Below are positions 18,031-25,610 of a DNA stretch of 51,243 nt, piece by piece. The position numbers and the translations under genes were made by a program. This DNA comes from Lachnospiraceae bacterium (GTDB lineage: Bacteria > Bacillota > Clostridia > Lachnospirales > Lachnospiraceae). Each line of letters starts with the position of its first letter. Positions within the stretch are counted from its first letter, which is position 1. The stretch lies in the NCBI GenBank assembly GCA_017472325.1, contig JAFUQM010000066.1, positions 1 through 51,243 of the forward strand, read 5' to 3'. A model generated the notes under the pieces. The model was not told the DNA's origin. It did no database searches and saw only the letters and a program-made list of their open reading frames with translations.

Positions 18031-19137
18031 ATGACACTCCAACAAATCATAATGTATGGAATTGGTATTTTTCTTATTGTACTTGCCATTAAAAAGCGTT
18101 ATGAACCGGAATTGCTTTTGCCAATGGGATTTGGAGCAATTCTGGTAAATCTCCCGTCAAGTGGTGTTATCAATCAGCATATTAACGGAATCGGTGAAGT
18201 TCAGGGAATCATAGAATGGCTATATCAAGTAGGAATTGCATCATCAGAGGTACTGCCGATTCTACTGTTTATAGGGATTGGAGCAATGATTGATTTTGCG
18301 CCGCTAATAGCAAGACCGATATTTTTTGTTTTTGGATTGGCAGCGCAGCTTGGTATTTTTGTTGCGATTTTGGTTGCATTAGCACTTGGATTTGATGTAA
18401 AAGACGCATTTTCTATTGGTATGATTGGGGCAGCAGATGGACCAACTTCAATACTTGTTTCACAAGTATTACGTTCTGACTATGTAGGAGCAATTGCGGT
18501 AGCAGCATATTCCTATATGGCATTGGTACCCATGATACAGCCTATCACGATCAAATGTATCACTACGAAGAAAGAACGACAGATCACGATGTGTTATGCC
18601 CATAAAGAAGTATCTAGACGGGCAAAGATAATTTTCCCGATTATAATTACAGTTATAGCAGGCTTGATTGCACCGATGTCGTTATCATTGATTGGTTTTT
18701 TGATGTTTGGAAATTTGATACGGGAATGTGGTGTGTTAGATAAAATGTCACATACTGCACAAGACATTCTGACGAATGTGGTTACATTACTTTTAGGCAT
18801 TACCATATCATTCAGTATGAGAGCAGAACTTTTTGTCCAAAAAGAAACGCTGCTCATTATGTTAATAGGATTACTTGCATTTGTGTTTGATACAATTGGC
18901 GGAGTTTTTGTTGCAAAATTTTTGAATATATTTTTAAAGAGTAAGATAAATCCTATGATAGGTGCGGCGGGTATTTCTGCATTTCCCATGTCGTCTAGAG
19001 TTGTACAGAAAATAGCGCAGGAAGAATTGCCGGGCAATATCATTCTAATGCAGGCAGTCAGTGCCAATGTAGCCGGCCAGATTGGATCTGTGTTGGTAGG
19101 AGGATTGTTATTACATCTGTTTTCTCTTTGGGCTTAA
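18031..19137 (+). CDS. Sodium ion-translocating decarboxylase beta subunit (OadB/GcdB/MmdB family)
   Basis: A 368-residue membrane protein with about nine to eleven hydrophobic segments. It carries the family's two signature regions: IGAADGPTSILVSQVL with the Na+-binding aspartate, and NPMIGAAGISAFPMSSRVVQ with the conserved Asn, Ser and Arg. The beta subunit couples decarboxylation of a carboxybiotin carrier to Na+ export across the cytoplasmic membrane. No alpha (carboxyltransferase), gamma or biotin-carrier gene lies nearby, so it either joins a complex encoded elsewhere or has another transport role. I chose the ATG at 18031 because AAGAGG lies 9 nt before it; an in-frame ATG at 17977 has none. 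The first half of the family motif reads GAADGP where GGADGP is common. Confidence 0.85.
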   Translation: MTLQQIIMYGIGIFLIVLAIKKRYEPELLLPMGFGAILVNLPSSGVINQHINGIGEVQGIIEWLYQVGIASSEVLPILLFIGIGAMIDFAPLIARPIFFVFGLAAQLGIFVAILVALALGFDVKDAFSIGMIGAADGPTSILVSQVLRSDYVGAIAVAAYSYMALVPMIQPITIKCITTKKERQITMCYAHKEVSRRAKIIFPIIITVIAGLIAPMSLSLIGFLMFGNLIRECGVLDKMSHTAQDILTNVVTLLLGITISFSMRAELFVQKETLLIMLIGLLAFVFDTIGGVFVAKFLNIFLKSKINPMIGAAGISAFPMSSRVVQKIAQEELPGNIILMQAVSANVAGQIGSVLVGGLLLHLFSLWA

Positions 19138-19159
19138 TAGGATATTTAGAAATAAAAAT

Positions 19160-19204
19160 AGCATAGTTATATAGATGGCAGTGCGCCTTGTATATAACTA
19201 TGCT
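19160..19204 (-). terminator. Hairpin between convergent genes, terminator for the activase gene
   Basis: AGCATAGTTATATA (19160-19173) pairs perfectly over 14 bp with TATATAACTATGCT (19191-19204). Reading leftward, the stem is followed by ATTTTTATTT, a good T-tract for the - strand gene. It may also act on the + strand gene, where the tail is A-rich and weaker. Confidence 0.75.
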
Positions 19205-19211
19205 AAAAAAG

Positions 19212-22200
19212 TTATTTATTTTTGTGAGCTGTAGAAAGCATCAGTTTGATACGATTTAACTGGTTTACTTCACTTGCACCGGGATCGTAATCAATTGCTA
19301 CAATGTTAGCAGCTGGATGGTGCTTACGGATTTCTTTGATAACACCTTTACCTACAACGTGGTTAGGCAGACATGCGAATGGCTGTGTACATACGATATT
19401 GTTAACACCATCATGAATCAATTCTAACATTTCACCGGTTAAGAACCATCCTTCACCAGTCTGATTACCAAGGGAAACAATTTGTTTGGCAGCTTTGGCT
19501 GTATCGTAAATACTTGCCGGTGGTGTAAAGTGCTTACTTGCCTTAAATGCTTTGGAAGCAGCACCACGTAAGTATTCTAATAGCCAGATACCAGCCTTCG
19601 CAAGCGTCTTGGATTTCTTGGACGTACCCAAATGATCTGCTTTGTATATCTGGTTATAGAAGCAGTAGAGCATAAAGTCAAGCAAATCCGGAACAACAGC
19701 TTCTGCACCTTCAGATTCTAATAAATCTACAAGGTAGTTGTTGGCAGCAGGTGCAAATTTAACGAGAATCTCACCAACAATACCAACACGAGGCTTTACT
19801 TCATCTGTAATCTCAATAGCGTCAAAATCACGAATCATTTGACGACAAATTTTGTTAAATGTAAAGAAGTTTAAGTGTTTACCTGATATAAATTCGGTAC
19901 AATTTGTAAGCCATTTCTGGTGGATTGCTTCAACGGATCCCGGTACTTTTTCGTATGGACGCATTCTATAAATACATCTCATAAAAATGTCGCCGAAAAT
20001 AGCGCCATAAGCAATTCGTACAATTAACGGAAGATCAATTTTAAATCCAGGATTACTTTCTAAACCGGATAAGTTTAAAGAGATAACCGGAATCTGTGCC
20101 ATGCCTGCTTTGGCAAGTGCACGTCTAATAAAACCAACATAGTTGGTTGCACGGCATCCACCACCGGTTTGTGTCATAACGACGGCAGTTTTATTTAGGT
20201 CATATTTGCCAGATAAAAGAGCATCCATAATCTGACCAACAACCATCAAAGATGGATAGCAGGCATCATTATTAACATATTTTAAGCCGACATCAACGGC
20301 ACGTTTGTTGTCATTTTGTAATACTTCAAAATTGTAACCGCACACCCGAAGGGCAGGCTGTAGTAAGTCAAAATGCAATGGTGACATCTGTGGGCACAGA
20401 ATTGTGTAATTTTGACGCATTTCTTCTGTAAACAGTACTCTATGTAAGGAAGAATCCTGAATAATACGTTTTTCCTTTTTCTGCTCTTTTACACGTAGTG
20501 CGGATAACAGAGAGCGGATACGAATTTTTGCAGCCCCCAAGTTGTTAACTTCATCAATCTTTAAGCAAGTATAAATCTTGCCGGAGTCTGTCAGAATATC
20601 ATTTACCTGATCGGTTGTTACAGCATCCAGACCACAACCAAAAGAGTTTAATTGAATCAAATCCAGATTGTCACATTGGCGTACATAGCTTGCAGCAGCG
20701 TATAATCTGGAGTGATACATCCACTGGTCAGAAACGATAAGTGGTCTGTCCGGTTTTGCCAGATGGGATATACTGTCTTCTGTCAGAACTGCAATATCAT
20801 AAGAGGTAATTAATTCTGGAATACCATGATTGATTTCTGGGTCAACATGATATGGACGTCCTGCAAGGACGATACCGCGTTTGCCAGTATCATTCAAGTA
20901 TTGGATAATTTCTTCGCCCTTTTTTGTCATATCAAGACGTGCATTTTCCTGTTCCTGCCATGCAAGAGAAGCAGCACGTTCTATTTCGGAAGATGGAATG
21001 TCAGAGAACTCTTTGACTAATGTTTTTGTAACAATGTCTAGGTCTCTAAAGGACATAAATGGATTGTGGAATCTCACTTCTCCATTTCCGATTTTTTCTA
21101 CGTTGTTCTTTATATTCTCAGAATAAGAAGTTACAATCGGACAGTTGTAGTGATTATTTGCTTCTTCAAATTCATTTCTCTCATAGAATAAAGCTGGGTA
21201 GAAGATAAAGTCTACCTTTTGGCTAATCAACCATTCTACATGACCGTGCGCCAGTTTTGCTGGATAACATTCCGATTCACTTGGAATCGATTCAATGCCA
21301 AGCTCATAAATCTTACGATTGGAGCTTGGAGAAAGTACTACCTGGTAGCCTAGGTTTGTAAAGAATGTAAACCAGAAAGGATAGTTTTCATACATATTTA
21401 GTACTCTTGGCAGACCTACGCTTCCTCGTTTGGCTTCGTCAGCAGGAAGTGGCTCGTAAGAGAAATATCGTTTTAATTTGTATTCAAAAAGGTTAGGTAC
21501 GTTGTTGGAATTTTTTTGCTTGCCAAGACCGCGTTCACAACGGTTTCCAGAAATGAACTGACGTCCACCAGTAAATTTATTGATGGTCAGACGACAATTA
21601 TTTGTACAACCTTTACATTTTGCCATGCTCGTAGAAAATTCAAGACGGTTGATTTTCTCAATTGGAAGCATTGTTGTTTCGTAGTCTTTATTTTCGTTAA
21701 AATGTTCTCTTGCAATCAGTGCGGCACCGAAAGCACCCATAATACCTGCAATATCAGGACGAATGGCTTCGCAGCCTGCAATTTTTTCAAAACTTCTAAG
21801 AACGGCATCGTTATAAAAAGTACCGCCCTGTACAACAATATTTTTGCCAAGGTCAGAAGCATCGGATACTTTGATTACTTTAAATAGTGCATTTTTGATA
21901 ACAGAATATGCAAGACCAGCAGAAATATCAGATACTTCTGCACCTTCCTTTTGCGCCTGTTTTACTTTGGAATTCATAAACACAGTACAACGTGTACCCA
22001 GGTCAATTGGATGTTTGGCAAATAGAGCAGCAGAAGCAAAATCTTTGACACTGTAATTGAGCGATTTTGCAAATGTCTCAATAAAGGAGCCACAGCCAGA
22101 AGAACAAGCCTCATTCAACTGTACGCTGTCAACGGTACCATTTTTTATCTTGATACACTTCATGTCCTGACCACCGATGTCAAGGATACAGTCTACCTGT

Positions 22201-23444
22201 GGATTGAAAAATGCTGCAGCATAGTAGTGTGCAACTGTTTCCACTTCACCATCATCGAGCATAAAGGCAGCCTTCATTAAGGCTTCTCCGTAACCGGTAG
22301 AACAGGAGCGGGCAATACGTGCATCAGCTGGCAAATTTTTGTAAATATCCTGAATAGATAAAATAGCAGTTTTTAATGGACTGCCGTTGTTGTTGCTGTA
22401 AAAAGAATATAAAAGAGAGCCGTCCTCCCCAACAAGCGCAACCTTAGTTGTTGTACTTCCAGCATCAATGCCGAGATAGTAGTTGCCAGAATAAGAAGCA
22501 AGGTCAGCAGTTTTTACACGATGTGACATATGTCTTTTATGGAAGGCTTCGTATTCTTTATCAGAAGCGAATAACGGTTCCATACGCTCTACTTCAAATT
22601 CCATTTTGATATCAGAAGAAAGTTTGTTTACAAGTTCTGCCATTGTATAGCTTGTTTTACTGTCTGCATTTAAAGCAGATCCAAGTGCTGCAAACAAATG
22701 GGAGTTTTCTGATTCAATAATATGTTCATCATCTAATTTTAACGTTCTGATAAAGCATGCTTTTAATTCTGATAAAAAGTGCAGAGGTCCTCCTAAGAAG
22801 GCAACGTGTCCGCGGATTGGTTTACCGCAGGCAAGACCACTGATAGTCTGGTTTACTACTGCCTGAAAAATAGAAACAGACAAGTCTTCTTTGGTCGCAC
22901 CATCATTAATCAGAGGCTGGATATCAGATTTTGCAAATACACCACAACGCGCAGCAATTGTATATACAGACTGATAACTTTTGGCATACTCATTTAATCC
23001 AGAAGCATCTGTCTGTAACAGAGATGCCATCTGATCAATAAAAGAACCTGTACCACCAGCACAGATACCGTTCATTCGCTGTTCCACATTACCGTTTTCA
23101 AAATAGATGATTTTTGCATCTTCACCGCCAAGCTCAATAGCAACATCTGTTTGTGGCGCAAATGTCTGTAATGAGGTGGAAACGGCTATTACCTCTTGGG
23201 TAAATGGAATCTGCAAGTGGTTAGCAAGTGTCAGACCACCGGAACCAGTAATCATAGGATATAGAGTGACATTACCCAAAGATGTATAGGCATCCTTTAA
23301 TAAGTCAGATAATGTTTCGCGGATATTGGCAAAATGTCTTTTATAATCAGAAAACAGTATGTTGTGTGTATCGTCAATAACGGCGATCTTTACTGTTGTA
23401 GACCCAATATCAATTCCTAATTTGTAATGTTGATTATTGCTCAT
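19212..23444 (-). CDS. Double acyl-CoA dehydratase activase (BadF/HgdC-type ATPase, DUF2229, CoA-activase)
   Basis: A 1410-residue cytoplasmic protein. Two ASKHA ATPase domains lie in tandem, starting [17 protein letters not shown] (residue 8) and [19 protein letters not shown] (about residue 325). Each has cysteines where activators of 2-hydroxyacyl-CoA dehydratases bind their bridging [4Fe-4S] cluster: CAGGTGSF with RCGVFAKSD, and CSSGCGSF with RCTVFMNSK. Next comes a cysteine cluster ([14 protein letters not shown]), a DUF2229 region, and a C-terminal part like the dehydratase subunits. Known activators are about 260 residues and inject high-energy electrons into the dehydratase; this large form may carry its own target domain. 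No separate dehydratase or CoA-transferase genes are near. The start follows AAGAGGA at about 11 nt. Function in the cell is unknown. Confidence 0.87.
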   Translation of the reverse strand: MSNNQHYKLGIDIGSTTVKIAVIDDTHNILFSDYKRHFANIRETLSDLLKDAYTSLGNVTLYPMITGSGGLTLANHLQIPFTQEVIAVSTSLQTFAPQTDVAIELGGEDAKIIYFENGNVEQRMNGICAGGTGSFIDQMASLLQTDASGLNEYAKSYQSVYTIAARCGVFAKSDIQPLINDGATKEDLSVSIFQAVVNQTISGLACGKPIRGHVAFLGGPLHFLSELKACFIRTLKLDDEHIIESENSHLFAALGSALNADSKTSYTMAELVNKLSSDIKMEFEVERMEPLFASDKEYEAFHKRHMSHRVKTADLASYSGNYYLGIDAGSTTTKVALVGEDGSLLYSFYSNNNGSPLKTAILSIQDIYKNLPADARIARSCSTGYGEALMKAAFMLDDGEVETVAHYYAAAFFNPQVDCILDIGGQDMKCIKIKNGTVDSVQLNEACSSGCGSFIETFAKSLNYSVKDFASAALFAKHPIDLGTRCTVFMNSKVKQAQKEGAEVSDISAGLAYSVIKNALFKVIKVSDASDLGKNIVVQGGTFYNDAVLRSFEKIAGCEAIRPDIAGIMGAFGAALIAREHFNENKDYETTMLPIEKINRLEFSTSMAKCKGCTNNCRLTINKFTGGRQFISGNRCERGLGKQKNSNNVPNLFEYKLKRYFSYEPLPADEAKRGSVGLPRVLNMYENYPFWFTFFTNLGYQVVLSPSSNRKIYELGIESIPSESECYPAKLAHGHVEWLISQKVDFIFYPALFYERNEFEEANNHYNCPIVTSYSENIKNNVEKIGNGEVRFHNPFMSFRDLDIVTKTLVKEFSDIPSSEIERAASLAWQEQENARLDMTKKGEEIIQYLNDTGKRGIVLAGRPYHVDPEINHGIPELITSYDIAVLTEDSISHLAKPDRPLIVSDQWMYHSRLYAAASYVRQCDNLDLIQLNSFGCGLDAVTTDQVNDILTDSGKIYTCLKIDEVNNLGAAKIRIRSLLSALRVKEQKKEKRIIQDSSLHRVLFTEEMRQNYTILCPQMSPLHFDLLQPALRVCGYNFEVLQNDNKRAVDVGLKYVNNDACYPSLMVVGQIMDALLSGKYDLNKTAVVMTQTGGGCRATNYVGFIRRALAKAGMAQIPVISLNLSGLESNPGFKIDLPLIVRIAYGAIFGDIFMRCIYRMRPYEKVPGSVEAIHQKWLTNCTEFISGKHLNFFTFNKICRQMIRDFDAIEITDEVKPRVGIVGEILVKFAPAANNYLVDLLESEGAEAVVPDLLDFMLYCFYNQIYKADHLGTSKKSKTLAKAGIWLLEYLRGAASKAFKASKHFTPPASIYDTAKAAKQIVSLGNQTGEGWFLTGEMLELIHDGVNNIVCTQPFACLPNHVVGKGVIKEIRKHHPAANIVAIDYDPGASEVNQLNRIKLMLSTAHKNK

Positions 23445-23748
23445 GGTATAACAAATCCTCTTCTTTCAAAATATAAATCATAAAATACATATATAAATAT
23501 CTTTTAAATAAAACATTGTGATTGTGTTTCTTCTTATTAAAAAGGAAAACACAAGTATGTCAATTATACGACAGGAATCGACAAAGTTCAATGTGCATTT
23601 CTATTAAAAAAGTGTTAAAAAGACGCTAAGAAAAGAAAAAAATCAATAGAATTCTTAAATAATAAGAAACTAAAAGGCGGTTTCTTTACATTTAATTCGT
23701 GGAATGCTACAATATATTCGTTTAATCTATAGAAAATGAAAGGGTGTT
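23445..23748. other. Divergent intergenic region
   Basis: About 300 nt of AT-rich sequence between the divergent activase and rhomboid-fold genes. It contains the promoter at 23685-23713 for the rightward gene. I find no clear promoter for the leftward gene, no hairpin and no small gene. Confidence 0.5.
23685..23713 (+). promoter_or_regulatory. Promoter of the rhomboid/sigma-like gene pair
   Basis: TTTACA (23685-23690) and TACAAT (23708-23713) are spaced by exactly 17 nt, each one mismatch from consensus. The ATG follows 35 nt downstream. Confidence 0.65.
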
Positions 23749-24621
23749 ATGATGTTTAGAGGAAAACAGGATTATATTGATAAACTAGAGAGAAAATTTG
23801 GCAGATTTGCCATTTCTAATATATCATTGCTGTTAATTATTTGTTATGCATTTGGATATATGATGCAATTCATTAATCCTCAGTTTTTACAATGGTTAAC
23901 ATTAAATCCAGCTTATATTTTTAAAGGACAGGTATGGAGATTGGTGACGTGGATTTTGATACCGCCATCAAGTAGCAATATCTTTTTTGTACTTTTGACA
24001 CTTTATTTTTATTACTCTATTGGAACATCATTGGAGAGGACATGGGGAACGTTCCGGTATAATGTATATTTGTTATCAGGTATGCTGTTTACAATATTGG
24101 GAAGTTTTATACTGTATGTTTATTACTGGATGCATGGCATTACCCCGGATGCGTATGGATATGATATTATATTTAGCATGTTCTCCACCTACTATGTTAA
24201 TATGTCTATCTTTTTGGCATATGCAGCAACATTTCCGGAAATGCGGGTGTTACTCATGTTTATTATTCCAATTAAGGTAAAATGGCTTGGTATTATTTAT
24301 GCAGTGATTTTAGCTTGGAATTGTTTTAGTGGTGGCATGACTATGTGGTGTATTATCGGTGCATCCTTGCTTAATTTTGTGATTTTCTTTATTTCCACAA
24401 GACAGCTTTCCCATATGTCGCCAAGACAAATTAAGAGACGTCAGACATTCCGACATGAAGTGCAAAGGGCTTCTCATGGTGTTACAAAACACAAATGTGC
24501 CATCTGCGGAAGAACAGAGCAGGACGGTAATCTTTCATTTCGTTTCTGTACAAAGTGTGACGGCAATTATGAGTATTGTGAAGACCATTTATTTACCCAT
24601 CAGCATGTAACAAGAAGTTAA
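23749..24621 (+). CDS. Rhomboid-fold membrane protein without protease motif, with zinc-finger tail
   Basis: A 290-residue protein with about six transmembrane segments between residues 20 and 215. The pattern (LTLNPAYIFKGQVWRLVTWILIPP, then SIGTSLERTWGTFRYNVYLL) is that of rhomboid or Derlin-like folds. The catalytic GxSG serine and the late histidine of active rhomboids are not visible, so it is probably a pseudoprotease. A basic linker (SPRQIKRRQTFRHEV) leads to a C-terminal, presumably cytoplasmic, zinc-binding module: CAICG, CTKCD and later Cys/His residues up to DHLFTHQHV. The ATG follows AAAGGG at 5 nt. The sigma-like gene starts 15 nt after its stop, so the two are cotranscribed. It may bind membrane proteins or tether a partner; this is inference. 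Confidence 0.7.
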   Translation: MMFRGKQDYIDKLERKFGRFAISNISLLLIICYAFGYMMQFINPQFLQWLTLNPAYIFKGQVWRLVTWILIPPSSSNIFFVLLTLYFYYSIGTSLERTWGTFRYNVYLLSGMLFTILGSFILYVYYWMHGITPDAYGYDIIFSMFSTYYVNMSIFLAYAATFPEMRVLLMFIIPIKVKWLGIIYAVILAWNCFSGGMTMWCIIGASLLNFVIFFISTRQLSHMSPRQIKRRQTFRHEVQRASHGVTKHKCAICGRTEQDGNLSFRFCTKCDGNYEYCEDHLFTHQHVTRS

Positions 24622-24636
24622 GAAACAGGAGCAATT

Positions 24637-25377
24637 ATGGAACAGGAAATTTTATTTGCTAAAACATTAGAAAAAGTGAAAAAGACAGCGAAAGAGCAGG
24701 GGAATGTGATTGCAAAGCATCAGATTCAGGAAGCGTTTGCTGATATGAAACTGGATGAAGAACAATTTCAGATGATATATGATTATCTTACAACAAGTAA
24801 GATTGGCGTAGATGAAGAAATAGATACAGATAGCTTTCTGACAGAGGAGGATACCAATTATCTGGAGATTTATCTGGAAGAACTAAAGGCACTTCCGGAA
24901 TTATCTGATGGCGAGAAACAGGCAGTTACACTTTCGGCATTGGCAGGAGATAAGACTGCGCGTAATCAGTTGATTGAGATTTATCTGCCTAAGGTAGTTG
25001 AGGTCGCAAAACTTTATGCAGGACAAGGTGTCTTTTTGGAAGATTTAATCGGCGAAGGTAATGTGGCACTGGCTATGGGTGTGGAGATGCTTGGATGCTT
25101 GGAAAGTGCTGATGAAGTAGAGGGCATGCTTGGTAAGATGATGATGGATGCTATGGAACTTTATATCGAGGATAGTGCGGCAGCAGATGAGTCTAACCGT
25201 GAGATAGAAGATAAAGTAAATCTGGTCGCAGAAAAAGCAGAGGAGATAGCGAAACTTTTGCAAAGAAAAATAACAGTAGAGGAGCTTGCCAGAGAAGCAG
25301 AACTTACTGCAGAACAAATCGAAGAAGCTATACAGATGAGTGGTGGAATTGAATTTATTGAACTTCCCTCAAAATAA
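24637..25377 (+). CDS. Truncated sigma-70-like protein lacking promoter-recognition regions
   Basis: A 246-residue acidic protein. The N-terminal 65 residues resemble region 1.1 of housekeeping sigma factors. Residues about 70-150 resemble regions 1.2-2.2 (TNYLEIYLEELKALPELSDGEK, then GDKTARNQLIEIYLPKVVEVAKLY and LIGEGNVALAMGVEML), the part that binds the RNA polymerase clamp. After this the aromatic melting segment and the -10-recognising helix (regions 2.3-2.4) are replaced by an acidic stretch. A region 3-like helix pair follows (ITVEELAREAELTAEQIEEAI), and the protein ends without region 4. It could bind RNA polymerase without directing it to promoters. AGGAG stands before the ATG. It ends just before a terminator and forms a two-gene operon with the rhomboid-fold protein. 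Confidence 0.7.
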   Translation: MEQEILFAKTLEKVKKTAKEQGNVIAKHQIQEAFADMKLDEEQFQMIYDYLTTSKIGVDEEIDTDSFLTEEDTNYLEIYLEELKALPELSDGEKQAVTLSALAGDKTARNQLIEIYLPKVVEVAKLYAGQGVFLEDLIGEGNVALAMGVEMLGCLESADEVEGMLGKMMMDAMELYIEDSAAADESNREIEDKVNLVAEKAEEIAKLLQRKITVEELAREAELTAEQIEEAIQMSGGIEFIELPSK

Positions 25378-25390
25378 ATTGTACGTTAAG

Positions 25391-25425
25391 GCTGTTGCAC
25401 CTAAGTGGGTGCGCAGCTTTTTGTT
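25391..25425 (+). terminator. Rho-independent terminator after the sigma-like gene
   Basis: GCTGT(T)GCACC pairs with GGTGCGCAGC, with one bulged T, and is followed by TTTTTG. It lies 13 nt after the stop. Confidence 0.82.
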
Positions 25426-25429
25426 ATCC

Positions 25430-25464
25430 AATAAGACTGCTCGTGAAACGTGCAGACGTTTGGT
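25430..25464 (+). repeat. Post-terminator repeat element, copy B
   Basis: This 35-nt sequence (AATAAGACTGCTCGTGAAAC… ending CGTTTGGT) matches the unit at 17827-17861 at 29 positions and likewise begins within 10 nt of a terminator T-run. In codons it reads NKTARETCRRLV. An open frame from the TTG at 25421 to the TAA at 25480 would encode 19 residues, but no ribosome binding site is seen. The region 25378-25610 otherwise holds only the terminator and the weak promoter before the M16C gene. Confidence 0.5.
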
Positions 25465-25549
25465 ATTGTGCGACAAGTAACTATGAATTCAGCGATAAGA
25501 GTGAAGCATTCTCCTTAAACGACAGAGTATATAATATTTTGGGTTTTGC

Positions 25550-25578
25550 TTTCTAAAAATGTGGAGTGGTGGTATACT
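25550..25578 (+). promoter_or_regulatory. Extended -10 promoter of the M16C peptidase gene
   Basis: TATACT (25573-25578) is preceded by TGG, giving the extended -10 form TG-N-TATACT. The -35 region TTTCTA (25550-25555) is poor, at 17-nt spacing. Confidence 0.5.
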
Positions 25579-25610
25579 AATAACATATGTAGGAAAGGAA
25601 TTTGAAATAA

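Noticed and set aside
17804..18034. A 76-codon + strand open frame spanning the repeat element
   Set aside because: Its start lies inside the terminator hairpin with no ribosome binding site and it runs over the RBS and start of the decarboxylase gene. Part of it may be a remnant peptide, described under the repeat, but not a supported gene.
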